From Leucaena leucocephala (taxonomy: Eukaryota > Streptophyta > Magnoliopsida > Fabales > Fabaceae), in the NCBI GenBank assembly GCA_037074615.1, contig CM073524.1:19173406-19237405 (forward strand): a stretch of DNA of 64,000 nt. Direction: 5' to 3'. The position numbers and the translations under genes were made by a program. Below are positions 10,296 through 21,077 of this stretch, piece by piece; within the stretch, counting starts at the first letter, position 1; the number at the start of each line of letters is the position of its first letter. The notes beneath the pieces are model-generated. The model did no database searches. It was not told the DNA's origin and saw only the letters and a list, made by a program, of their open reading frames with translations.

Positions 10296-13200
10296 CTACT
10301 TTCCTCTTATGGACCACTTACTGCACTTATGAGTAGTGTCCATTTCTTTCATATGAAATTCTCTCGAATATTACTGTATTCGGGAATTTCTTCTAACTAC
10401 TCATCATACTTTAAGCATCATATTCTTACTACTTCTCTTGATATCTCGCAGACTGCTTTAAAATCTGGAACATTTCATCTTTCTTTGCACTTAACATCAT
10501 ACAGAGAGAGGACTTACGCAGCTATTCTTTCTTTACTTTGCTGCTAAACAAAAGCACCTACTCTAATATGCATAATGCTTGGCCAACATACTGCAGGACT
10601 GCATACCTGCTTATGAATGCAAAGCTCTAACATCGGAGCTTAAGCATTCCTGTTCTAACTAGGCACAGCTCTAACACTCGGAGCTTGCATAGTTTTAGCA
10701 TAACATTAAGCCTGACATCTCATGCAAAGAGTGAAAGCTCTCATTTTCTATTCTCTTTCATAGCATAACATTCAAACATCTGATTCCTACCAAACAGGGA
10801 GCCTCTCTGTCTGTTCATACAATGCACATCTCTAGGTGCGTGTCATATTACACGTTTACTACCGTGTATCTCATTACATGCCTTTGATACGTTATCATGG
10901 CATATCTAGCCCACTCTAGCTATCTCATGGTGTATTTCACCCTTTCATAACTTATCTTGTCTTATCACAAGACTAACATAAGACTGGCTTTCTCTTTTTC
11001 ATAGAACTGTGTTCTATCTCAGCTTTGCCTTAGACCCTCTTCTCTAGGTCTTCTCTAGCCTTTTAATCTCTTTACCCCTCATCTGGGTAATCTTTATCTA
11101 CTCATACATTTCTATTCTTATTACATTGAGGATTTTCTTCTCTGCTTCTCAGAGGATTATCTTCTCTGCTTCTCATTACACAGAGGATTCTCTTCTCTGC
11201 TTCTTAGGCATACTTCTACAAAACTTTGAATCTCAGTACTCAGATTTAAACTTGGACTCCATCTTCGTTTAAGGGAAAGCTAAGTTCAGTCTGTAGACTA
11301 GAGGCTACCTGAGGAAAATCATTATAAAACACTTTCTCTGGGTCAGGTTATCAACTAGTGAAACTTCCTTACCTTAACTTCGTCTTTGGCATTCATCTTC
11401 CCAAAGAGATACTACATCGTACTCATGTCTCATGGCTCATTACTTTCCTTAGGCTAGGTCTAACTGCGACCTCGGGATCTAACTGCGATCAACCGTTAGC
11501 CTCTTCAGAATCTAACTGTGACTCTGGATCTGTTAGGATCTAACTGCGACCCTGGAGCCATGCTAGGATCTAACTGTGACCCTCCAGAATCTAACTGCGA
11601 TTCTGTTGTACTGTATATCTCCCGAAGATCTTAAACCAACAGACTAAGTTATAAGGTTAACTGCTTCCACCTGTTGATAACTCCATAAAAATTTTATAGC
11701 CTCACATCATTTACCCAGACTTTACTTACTTCCTCTCTTACTCAGGAGTTCCTTCTCATCTTTCTTACTTTACTGTGGCTTACCATTGGCTTGTGCCATC
11801 ATGGTCTAACCACCTGCCATTGCATTCTACTGCTATGGCCTCATCATAACTCATCTGTGCTCTAACTGTGAACCATTTGAACTATGCTCCAACTGCGAGC
11901 ATCCTGTATCAGATCCAACTCTTATCTGAAGAGTGATCTATACTCATCTGAATCTAGCTCTATCTGAGAGCCATCTGTTTCAGATCCAACTCTTATCTGA
12001 AGAGTGATCTAAAAACAATCTCTTTACTCTTATCTGCTTTCTTTCTGTCTACCATTCCTTTCAACAGAAATGGTCCTGAGTACTATATTCATAAGTCTGC
12101 AGAATTACCCGAGTAACTTCAAACATATCTGAATATCATAACTTATTATCCCATGAACTGAGACTATCTATCATCCTCAATACATATCTCATTACATGTC
12201 ATATGGTATGGGAGCAACATACTTTCTCATCTCATATATACTCTACCCTTTATGCACTGTAAAAGGGAGTATTCATTCATCATGGCATACTCTACCATGC
12301 ATGTCATCATATGACAATTGCAAGGAGATGCAACTATCATAACTTATGGTATCATAAGCCATATCATCATCATACTTTGCTCAACCATCCATCAGACTAA
12401 CTAAACCTCAAGGCATATTTTATTTATCATATTGCCTATCATATCTTGGTCAGTCATCCTGAAACATCTATCTATCTCAGGCTACCACGCTACCCTCTTA
12501 TTAGGGTACATACTCAACCCTTCATCACTCTTTCTTACATAGGGGAGTCACTGTATCCCGTAATCTGTGGCTACCTTCTACTATCTCATTTCTTCTTTTG
12601 TCTATCTATCAGTCTCAGTCTATTCTTGACCAGACTGTGGTTCCTTATCGGCCTTTACTGTAACAGCCTAGAACCCCTTTACAAAGATATTATCCGCTTT
12701 CCCCTTAGGTAGGCTTGGTGCCCACATGAGGTCACAGTTTTGTTTTCCAGACACACGAGCCACAGCCCTTAAGCACCTGAAAACGCATCTTTCTCTTAAT
12801 CCTAGCGAACTTCAGTCGCCTAGATCTCATTCATTATCTTTTACTATTATTTCTATTCTTTAGGGTACTCTACCCTAGATCTCTGTGATGGAATCCCTCT
12901 GCTTAGGGAATTTTAACTCTTTACCTATTAACCATCACGTCCTTAGCCTTAGCCTTAGGCCATATCAAACATCATCACATCTCTAGCCTTTAGGCTATGC
13001 CCTAGGATTACTCCGAGGCAAACTTCATACTAGCTATCCCATTCTAGCTCTCAGGTCTTTTATTCAACTAGGTTGAATAAGACTTTTACCATGTAGATCT
13101 ACTCCTCGTAATCACATGGAGGATCTATCTCATTCTAGCTATCTCATCTAGCTAGCTCATCTTAACTTATCATTATCATCCTTTGCGGCCTATCCTATCT

Positions 13201-13400
13201 AGCAAGGATGACTTGCTTATTGAAGTTGCCAACTTCCTCTATGCATGGCTTCTCCACTCAAGCTCTATGTTCATGCTTTGTGTTCACCTGTCTTTTCCTT
13301 TACAACGAAACATGAACACCTCTTATTCCATCTAGGAGCTTTATCTCCACGGGCTCTTCTAAACCCATAATAGTCCCGATCTGAATCTTCTAATGTCATA
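10296..13400 (-). other. Element 2 non-coding internal domain, hairpin-rich
   Basis: About 3.1 kb with no credible reading frame. It is collinear in blocks with 33887-35988 plus 48474-49905 (element 4) and 41864-44400 (element 3), so it is a conserved internal domain of a non-autonomous family. It holds short inverted repeats: AGCTC...GAGCT at 10623-10640 and 10667-10683; ACTCTTATCTGAAGAGT at 11918-11934 and 11989-12005; GCTCTATCTGAGAGC at 11957-11971. It also has a loose repeat of ATCTAACTGCGACC (11461, 11480, 11513, 11541, 11571, 11592). No protein function is claimed. Confidence 0.75.
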
Positions 13401-13421
13401 CCAGGACATCTCTGTCATTCC

Positions 13422-13880
13422 GTCGCGATATGAGTATTGGGTAATCGCTATTCATAGCCTCTATGATTCTTCATTACCCTTAACTCCTCACGACTTATCA
13501 TTTCTATTCTTTAGTCGTGACCTACAGCTTCAGACGTCGCGTCCTTAACATTTTCTGTCTTCTAGTCGCGACCTAAATCTTCTGTCGTCACGACCTTAAC
13601 CTTTCTACGTCGCGACTTAACTCCTCTACCGTCGCGACCAGGATATTTTCTCGTCGCGACTTATGTCTCTTCACGTCGCAACCATAGCCATTTCTAGTCG
13701 CGACATTAAACTTTTCTCGTCACAACCTTAGCTCTCTGTTAAATAACGTCGCGACCTAGGAACATACTCGCCGCGACCAAATCTTTCTGTGAATAACCGT
13801 CGCGACCTATAAACTTATGCGTCGCGACTAAACCTCTCATTGAGGCTACCAGTCGCGACATAAACCACGTTAGTCTCGAC
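13422..13880. repeat. GTCGCGAC array in element 2 leader
   Basis: Nine perfect GTCGCGAC sites at 13565, 13609, 13631, 13653, 13697, 13748, 13799, 13821 and 13852. Decayed sites fall on the same lattice at 13675, 13719, 13770 and 13873, with looser ones from 13422 on. Most intervals are 22; the others are 29, 31 and 21. Decayed forms such as GTCGCAAC and GTCACAAC mostly fit C-to-T change at CpG. It lies between primer site and internal domain, in the leader RNA. Confidence 0.9.
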
Positions 13881-13914
13881 CGGAGTGCTATTCTGTCGTA
13901 CTCAAGGGCTAAAT

Positions 13915-14015
13915 CAGAGCATCACTGAGCCAGAACCTTCTGTTCTGTGCCAGAATCTTATGCTCTGAACCAGAGTCCTTTCTGGTTGGTGCCAGAACCT
14001 CTTGCTCTGATACCA
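13915..14015 (-). repeat. Element 2 primer site and degenerate repeat units
   Basis: The primer site for initiator Met tRNA is GCTCTGATACCA on the plus strand (14004-14015), next to the 5' LTR. Moving away from the LTR, units of about 20-22 nt resembling GCCAGAACCTTCTGCTCTGA repeat some four times, so the primer site sits in the first unit of a decayed tandem repeat. The same arrangement is at 45789-45887 in element 3. Confidence 0.8.
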
Positions 14016-14018
14016 AAA

Positions 14019-15876
14019 TGAAACATCCTCTCATACAGCCCTCAGAGTACACTTGCGGAAGCTATACTAGCTCTTCTTCTGCCTAAACTCCGGCAGCATA
14101 ACCACTACACTTCATCTGTACAAAGAACTGAACCGTACTGATTCGGTAATTCTCTCATGAGAACTACCATTCTACGTAGTACCCAGGAAAGACTAGATGA
14201 ACCGGCTAGGTCCACTCACTTCTAGCCTCCTTAGACAGCACTACGTACACAGTACTTATCATATACTGATGTTCAGTCTTTACTCCGGCAGCATAACGGC
14301 GTCTCTTAGGATTCTCTAAATCCACTTCAGCATAACCTCCCTGTAATGGGTTATGGATGGGGATGAGATTCGGGGGAATCTCAGTAGCAACAATCATAAC
14401 AATATATGTAATGCAGTGTGATAGTGCTTGCTTGTGATTGTGTACAGATAAGTATGCTGCGTGCTTCCATGCTTAATAACATATGACCATAGCATTACAG
14501 CAGAGCTTCAGACATAACATATAAGACAACAATCCAACCAAACAATAGCACATCAAATCACAAAGCCATTACATAGAAGCTAGGATTAGTTACTACCTGG
14601 CTAGCTCAGCAGAACCCTACTATCTCTATTCTGCTTCCAGCTTCGCCAGAACTTCCTTTCTTCCTTTCTCCTTTCTCTCTTCCTTTCCTTCCCTTTCCCT
14701 CTCTTCTTTCTCTCTCATTCTCCTTTCCATGCGTGATGCAAGAATGGAATGAGGGGAGGGGGTATTTATAATAGGCTTCAATGGCAATTCTGTAATTACC
14801 ATGAACTTTGATCCTGCGGTCCTGGTTTTTCCTGGATTTTCCTATTTTCCTTAATTCCTTTTTTACTGCATCATCGTGCCAACTCACCGGGACACCTCAG
14901 CACCACATTTATCACATGCTTGAATTCCTGGGACACCTCAGCATGCTGACTCATCATGCTGGCTCACCGGTCCAGTCTCTTGCCTCGTAATGCGTGCCCT
15001 CAACTTTATCTGCTTTCTGCAGACTAATGCCATGTGGCGAATGGAAGAGACCTTGCACGCTTCCCAATGCCACCCAGATAAGTCCCTGACTTTATCTGAT
15101 CATTTCCTCGGTTATCGTGCCTCCTCGGTTTTTGTGCCAACCGAGTAACTTTATTCTACTAAACCATTACTTTAATGCCATGTGGCATCTTGTGGGACCC
15201 ATGAGTATACCTTATCAGTTTACTTCATGGTTTCCAGATAACCTTTCCTGTATCTGATATCCTGCCTCCGGTCTATCTCCAACCGGGTAAGTATCTCTCT
15301 TGGACCTTCACCACTCTTGGCCCGTACGCTTAGCGCCACTTTAGTCACTAGTCACGACCTCAACATCATCTTGTCGCGACCTTACAATTCTGTGTACATT
15401 AGTCGCGACCAAAACATCTTCTCGTCGCGACCAAAACATTCTATCGTCGCGACCATAACACATTTTAGTCGTGACCATAACACTTTTTAGTCGCGTCTAA
15501 GGCTTTCTGCCACTATTAGTCGCGATATCACTGCTTTCTAGTCGCGACCATACTTCTTTTACGTCGCGACCATAATGCTTTCTTGTCGCGTATAGCTCTT
15601 TCTGTAACCACTAGTCGGGACCATGCTTTACTCTAGTCGCGACCAGAATGGTCAGCTCGTAACTCTTCAACCTTTGACCTTTACATCACCCCAAATGGCC
15701 ATTCTACCCCTTGGGACTTCCACTGTTTGCACATAAGTTCCCGTACCTTTACTTACTCGCAGCTTAGTCCCTAAAAACTCTCTTATGTCTCTGGGACTTC
15801 TGCTCAAAAGGGGTCTGGTAGCCTCTCATTCTCAAGCTATTTCCGTGTCTCAAGGCCTGAAAATTGGGATGTTACA
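14019..15876 (-). repeat. Element 2 5' LTR
   Basis: 1858 bp, TG...CA. In sense order: U3 with a GTCGCGAC array (15351-15643), GGACACCTCA-type repeats (14890-14899, 14931-14940), TATA box (14763-14770), purine-rich leader (about 14640-14730), candidate splice donor (about 14598) and conserved U5 block (about 14100-14250). Much of the U3 seen in the 2.8-3.1 kb LTRs of this family is absent, with the array in its place. Confidence 0.92.
15351..15643. repeat. GTCGCGAC array in element 2 U3
   Basis: Thirteen motif positions start at 15351, 15373, 15402, 15424, 15446, 15468, 15490, 15519, 15541, 15563, 15585, 15614 and 15636. Every interval is exactly 22 or 29. Seven are perfect GTCGCGAC (15373, 15402, 15424, 15446, 15541, 15563, 15636); the rest have one or two changes. 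It lies upstream of the TATA box in sense orientation. Confidence 0.92.
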
Positions 15877-15881
15877 CTCCT

Positions 15882-17570
15882 CAAGTCACGCAAGGCCCAA
15901 GGCGATCTAATAGGGCACGACTTCAGCCTCAGAGATATGGATTTCTGATTTATGATAGTCGTGATGTGTTGATCATTGAGCATAATGAGCCCACTACCTA
16001 TCAAGAAGCTATAGTGGGACCAAACTCTGAAAAATGGCTTAATGCCATGAAGTCTGAGATGCAATCCATGTACGACAATAAGGTATGGACCTTAGTCGAC
16101 CCGCCTGAAGGTGTAAAAACCGTCGGGTACAAGTGAGTTTTTAAAGAGAAAATCGACATGGATGGCAATGTAAATGTCTTCAAGGCACGACTGGTTGCAA
16201 AAGGATTTACTCAAACTCATGGTGTGGACTATGATGAGACCTTTTCCCCAGTTGCAATGGCCAAATCAATCAGAATCCTCCTTGCCATTGCAACATATTA
16301 TGACTATGAAATATGGCAGATGGACGTCAAGATAGCCTTCCTTAATGGAAAGCTCCTTGAGGATGTGTACATGACACAACCTGAAGGTTTTGTGCGTTCT
16401 GAGGACTCTGGTAAGGTGTGCAAGCTTCAAAGGTCCATTTATGGACTGAAGCAAGAATCTCGGAGTTGGAATCATCGTTTTGATGAAGTAGTCAAAGAGT
16501 TTGGATTTCTTCAAAACATTGATGAACCTTGTGTGTACAAAAAGGTTAGTGGGAGCACAGTTGTGTTTTTGGTACTCTATGTTGATGACATCCTACTCAT
16601 TGGGAATGACATTCCTACCTTGCAGATTGTCAAGTCTTGGTTAGGAAAATCTTTCTCGATGAAAGACTTGGGTGAAGCCACCTACATCCTAGGAATTAGG
16701 ATCTATAGAGATAGATCTAAAAGGCTTATAGGACTGAGTCAGAGCACATATATAGACAAGATACTGCATAGGTTCAGTATGCAGGAATCAAAAAGGGGTT
16801 TCATACCCATGTCTCATGGTATTCACCTCAGCAAGGATTCGTGTCCTAGTACACCAGATCAGCGAGGTCGCATGAGTAAGATTCCATATGCCTCGGCCAT
16901 AGGATCTATCATGTACGCCATGTTATGTACTCGACCGGATGTCTCGTTTGCCTTAAGTATGACTAGCAGATATCAACAGGACCCTGGTGAGGGCCATTGG
17001 ACTGCTGTCAAGAATATCCTTAAGTACTTAAGAAGGACTAAGGACTTATTCTTGGTCTATGGTGGATTGGAAGACGAGCTCTATGTAACTGGTTACACAG
17101 ATGCAAGTTTCCAAACTGACCAGGATGACCAGAAATCGCAATCTGGATACATATTCCTCCTGAATAATGGAGCAGTAAGCTGGAAGAGCTCTAAGCAGAG
17201 CACTGTAGCAGATTCTGTAACGGAAGCTGAGTACATAGCAGCATCTGATGCAGCTAAAGAGGCCGTTTGGATCAGGAAGTTCATTACAGAACTAGGGGTG
17301 GTACCTACCATCTAAAGTCCAATAACTTTGTTCTGTGACAATAGTGGTGCCATTGCACAGGCCAAAGAGCCTAGGTCACATCAAAGGACCAAGCATATAC
17401 TCAGGTGATTTCATCTCATCAGAGAAATCAATGATAGAGGTGATATAAAAATATGCAAGGTAGCAGGGGAAGACAATGTTGCTGATCCTCTAACAAAGCC
17501 GCTTGTGCAAGCAAAACATGAGTGTCATGTTAGGTCAATGGGAATTAGGCAAATTAATGATTGTACCTAG
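15882..17570 (+). pseudogene. gag-pol: Copia gag-pol, second part: reverse transcriptase and RNase H
   Basis: Continues the frame of 4948-7242 for 562 more codons to a terminal TAG at 17568-17570. The stretch from about 15882 to 16130 is the linker and RT N-terminus. The RT active site YVDD is at 16578-16589. RNase H motifs include TDASF (about 17100), the acidic TEAEYIAASD (about 17225) and CDNSGA (about 17334). Three in-frame stops break it: TGA 16134-16136 at the tryptophan of the usual KWVFK motif, TAA 17313-17315 before the CDNSGA block, and TGA 17406-17408 in the RNase H tail. No frameshift was seen. With the insertion in front, no full polyprotein can be made. The enzyme would have copied element RNA to cDNA. 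Confidence 0.93.
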
Positions 17571-17584
17571 TGCAAGTGGGAGGA
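17570..17584 (+). other. Copia polypurine tract
   Basis: GTGCAAGTGGGAGGA immediately before the 3' LTR, the expected plus-strand primer for reverse transcription, directly after the pol stop. Confidence 0.85.
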
Positions 17585-19484
17585 TGTTGGAGATTGTGCC
17601 CTAGGGGCCAATCATTATCTTATGAACATTGTTGATTTATGAATTTTTTAATAAAGTTATCATATTATTTGCATGTTTACTATGATGACAATCCTTGGAT
17701 AACTCGTGATCTTATCCTAAATGTCCCTGGTCAGTCATCTATGCAGGAACATAGATGAAATAAGACCAGTATGACTTTGAAGATATATAGAGATATAAAT
17801 CAAAGTCATAAGCAAATGTAAGAGTACAGGGTGTTGGACCGACCCGCTATGAGCCCGCTATGAGAGAGCTGCATGGGTCAAGTCATAAGCTCCTCTCATA
17901 TACAAGCCATGTCACTATGCCCTTTGACCTGAGATCATCATGGATTCCTACATGACAAACGCTCAGCTTTGACCTAGTCAAAAGTCACTTTTGACCGAGT
18001 GATCATAAAGGCTATGCTCGGGCTTAGTGGTTTTTCATGCGGAGGAATGTGAATGGTCAAGATGGAATTTGTCCCTCAAATTCGTAGAGAGATATTACTG
18101 GGCCCCTTGATGAGTGAGTCTGAGAAATGTATGGCCATACTGGAATGGAAGGGTAGTTCCATTTCTATATTCAGACTACTCAGGGATCGAGAAAGTAATG
18201 GTCAGGAATAGGAGGATGACATTCTCCATGCCTCATCCTTGACCGAAATATCATGTGACAAAAGGGACGTGATATGGTTGTATGAAAGGTTACATTATTT
18301 ATCGATCCTCATATGTTTTGGGTAGTCGTAATGCCTTGGTAGAGACCGCTTACGACTTGTGGATCAGTATAGTAACTGGGCCACTGCCAACTTCATATGG
18401 GCCTACAGGGTCGCACACAAAACAGCCCAATGCGAGCTATGATGTCCAGATTCATTGAATCTAAGAGATGTCTAGATTCAATGAATGATCTAGGGTGGAT
18501 ATATATTTTATCTATATATAAATCAGTATATATATATTATATATAATATAAGAGATATTTGTAAGATTTAATTTATAAGGATAAATTAAATCTCTATCAC
18601 TTTTGAATTTGAATTTAAATGGATATGATCTATTTGAATTTGAAATTCAAATTGATAAGATATCTCAAATTTGATTTATAAGAATAAATCAAATATAATT
18701 CCGTCTTATCTTTATTTTAAATTAAATAAATAGGTGAATTAAATCTGTGGGACGGATTTAATATAAACCATATTTATTTAATTAGTTTCTTATTAAATTA
18801 TGCAATATATGATATTGTATTAATTCAGAATTAATATAAGATTAATTCTGAAGCCCGGTCCTATTAGAAGCCTGATAGCTTGCTATATATTTGACATTAG
18901 GAGCTAGGGTTCTACACACAATAAAGATCTCTACACACACATTCAAACGTGAGAAGAGGGGGCAGGGAGAGTGCAAAAGGTTTGCACATAAGAAACTGCC
19001 GAGATAGAGACGGTGAGGACGGAATCTCTAGAAAGCCCTAGAGGGACAAGAGGCGCTAGCACGTCGTTCGCGATTGGAACGCTGCTCGTGGGGATACCGG
19101 TAGAGGAAGCCGATCTGAGCTGTCGACTTCTACGATACGACCAGACACGAAGCAAGGTCGCGACCAGAAAACACTTAGGTCGCGACGATACGGGCATCTG
19201 AACGTCAGAAATCCGAAAAGAAGAGGAAGGTCGCGACGAGAAGCAGAGTAGGTCGCGACTAAAAACTCCAGAGGCGACAGGTCGCGACTAAAAGCTGAGG
19301 AGGTCGCGACTGAAAGTTCCAGAGGCGAGGAGTCGCGACTAGTGGACACTGAGGTCGCGACCAAAGCTCAAATACCGAAGGTAACACTTCTTTCTCCTTG
19401 ACTTAAACACATTCGGTAGATCCTGGCTTGGAATGGAAAAATTTTTAAAGTTAATTTCCGCTGCGTGTCTTCCAATTCCCTTCA
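17585..19484 (+). repeat. Copia 3' LTR
   Basis: 1900 bp, TG...CA, nearly identical by eye to 1887-3775. It has an extra 11-bp duplication near 17843-17864. Its GTCGCGAC array has eight perfect sites where the 5' LTR retains five, so the array is mutating in the 5' copy. Confidence 0.95.
19157..19361. repeat. GTCGCGAC array in copia 3' LTR
   Basis: Eight perfect GTCGCGAC sites start at 19157, 19179, 19230, 19252, 19281, 19303, 19332 and 19354. Intervals are 22, 51, 22, 29, 22, 29 and 22, identical to the 5' LTR. Since 22+29=51 is 17 codons, a minus-strand frame through it (19364-19056) reads a 17-residue repeat (VATS...SRD...SPLE). I regard that as a by-product. Confidence 0.92.
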
Positions 19485-20901
19485 CCAGGGTGGTACTGCA
19501 GTGCTCATAACGCACCACACTATTTAGACAGGCATCAGATGTGATCACCCTAGCGTTGGTGGGGGTTTTCACCTGTATATCATAACATAACTTGCTGATC
19601 AGAAGGCCTAGGCATTTAGCACATTCATAAGATATAAAGGAATGACTTGCACCCGAATCAAATAGGGCAGTCACAGCATGATCATTGAGATAGATTGTAC
19701 CTTGGATAATCTCAGATGATCGCTGAGCGTCCTCTCTAGTGAGTGCAAACACTCGTCCTGCCGTCCTTGGCCTTGGATCAGTTATAGCTTGAGGACATTC
19801 CCTGGAAAAATGTCCGGGCTTTCCGCAGGTGTAGCATACATTCTGGCCCATCAAGCATGGTCTGTCACCATGATTCTTTCCACACTTTTCACATACTGGG
19901 GCCTTTGGATCCCTGTTACTGGATCTTTAGCGGAAATTTCCCCTATTAGGCCTCTTGGTCTGCCACGGGCGCTTTCTTTTCTTATAGCCGCTCCCACTGG
20001 CCTCTTCTTGATTCCGTCCGGCCTTATCAGGAGTCACTTGATCTTTACTCCCAGATCTGGACAGCATTCTATGATTCATGTTGTTCTCAACGATTCGACA
20101 TGCTTCCACAGCCTTATTGAAATGGCTGTATTGTTGGGGAGTTAACTTCTCCTTTAACATAGAATTCAGCCCTCGGATCATTCTTTCTGTCATCCAGCGT
20201 TCATCATCAACTTGGCGTAGGTAAGTTGAATATTGAGATAGCCGGATGAACTTGGCCAAATATTCATCAAAAGCTTCTTTTTCTCCTTGCCTCAGCACAA
20301 GGAATTCAGCCTCCCTTTCATCTCTGACAGATTGAGGGAAATATTTCTCATAAAATTGCTCAAGAAATACTTCCTAGGTAACTGGAATGTCTCTTGCTTG
20401 GAGAAGTAACTCTGTATTCTTCCACCATCTATCCGCATCCTTTTCCAATTGATAGATGGCCATTTGGGCCTTGGTTTCAGTGGGGCAGTCGAGGACCTTA
20501 AAGATCTTCTCAAATCTGCTGACCCAATTTTCTGCTACATGTACTTCAAATGTCCCTTCGAATATGGGAGGATTGTGTTTGCAAAATCTCACCATCCATT
20601 GTTGGATGCCAACTGTCTCCTCCCTTGATTCAACCCTTCTCTGGGGCTGTTCCGCTTGCTGTGGTACTTCTTCAGGTTCTCTACTAGTTGCTCTTGAAGG
20701 CTCTGGCGGTCTTAAATTATTTACAGCTGCTGTTACTGCCGCGGCTATGGCAGCATCTCTTTCTTGTTCATTTCGTGCTTGAGCAGCTCTCATTTCTTCT
20801 ATCATCTTTTGTTGCTGTTCTAGTCGTTCTAGAATCATTTGATTAAGGTTTCCAGCCTCTCGGGGTTCCTCAGCTGGAAAAGTTCTCCTCGTTCGTACCA
20901 T
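19485..20901 (-). pseudogene. gag: Element 1 gag-protease, two in-frame stops, truncated by copia
   Basis: Single minus-strand frame from ATG at 20901 (MVRTRRTF). The N-terminus has a coiled-coil-like run rich in Q, E, R and A, then the retrotransposon gag domain (FEGTF ... DADRWWKN). After it come a basic linker and two cysteine-histidine boxes, CEKCGKNHGDRPC and a CCHC knuckle CYTCGKPGHFSREC (about 19793-19838). The protease active site is LFDSGAS (about 19642-19662). Stops at 20374-20376 and 19927-19929 interrupt it without shifting frame; they sit where relatives have tryptophan and probably glutamine. At 19485 the copia LTR cuts the protease, which continues at 1886. Gag would form the particle and protease would mature it. 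Confidence 0.92.
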
Positions 20902-21077
20902 TTTGTTATACTTAAAAACAGAAGGGAATACGATAAATAACATAATTCCTTTTCATTTTATTTCAAACATAATATACATACAGAGTATATGTACCTATCA
21001 CAGTACCATTCTAGTCCTTTATACATTGGAAATATTACTCTAATTTTTCTTAAACTTCATTCTAATATATTCTCCTA
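20902..21077 (-). other. Spacer between extra ORF and gag
   Basis: A+T-rich non-coding stretch of under 200 bases between the extra ORF and the gag start. The frame upstream of the gag ATG stays open for 14 codons to 20943. I see no other feature. Confidence 0.6.

Larger units (their letters stand above)
7243..15876 (-). mobile_element. Element 2: non-coding LTR element (LARD-like), chromovirus family
   Basis: Complete minus-strand element with perfect target duplication CTCCT at 7238-7242 and 15877-15881. 5' LTR 14019-15876, primer site 14004-14015, internal region 8152-14018, 3' LTR 7243-8151. The internal region has no gag or pol; it holds a hairpin-rich domain, a GTCGCGAC array and a solo copia LTR. 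LTR termini, TATA block, U5 block, primer site and polypurine region match the chromovirus family here, so it is probably mobilised by proteins of a chromovirus such as elements 1 or 5. The two LTRs differ by only about four substitutions over 909 aligned bases by eye, plus one 949-bp deletion, so it looks like a young insertion. Confidence 0.93.
1887..19484 (+). mobile_element. Ty1/copia retrotransposon, full length, split by element 2
   Basis: Complete copia element: LTR 1887-3775, primer site 3777-3789, gag-pol 4948-7242 plus 15882-17570, polypurine tract about 17570-17584, LTR 17585-19484. The target duplication is CCAAG (1882-1886) and CCAGG (19485-19489), one substitution apart. Domain order is gag, protease, integrase, reverse transcriptase, RNase H, as in Ty1/copia. 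The target was the protease region of element 1. The two LTRs look nearly identical by eye. The right one has an extra 11-bp tandem duplication near 17843-17864, accounting for 1900 against 1889 bp. The lineage within copia is not assigned. Confidence 0.95.

Noticed and set aside
13422..15643. CRISPR-like array (regular short repeats with spacers)
   Set aside because: The repeat is only 8 nt and palindromic, spacers are 14 or 21 nt and partly related to one another, the context is plant retroelement LTR and leader, and there are no cas genes.
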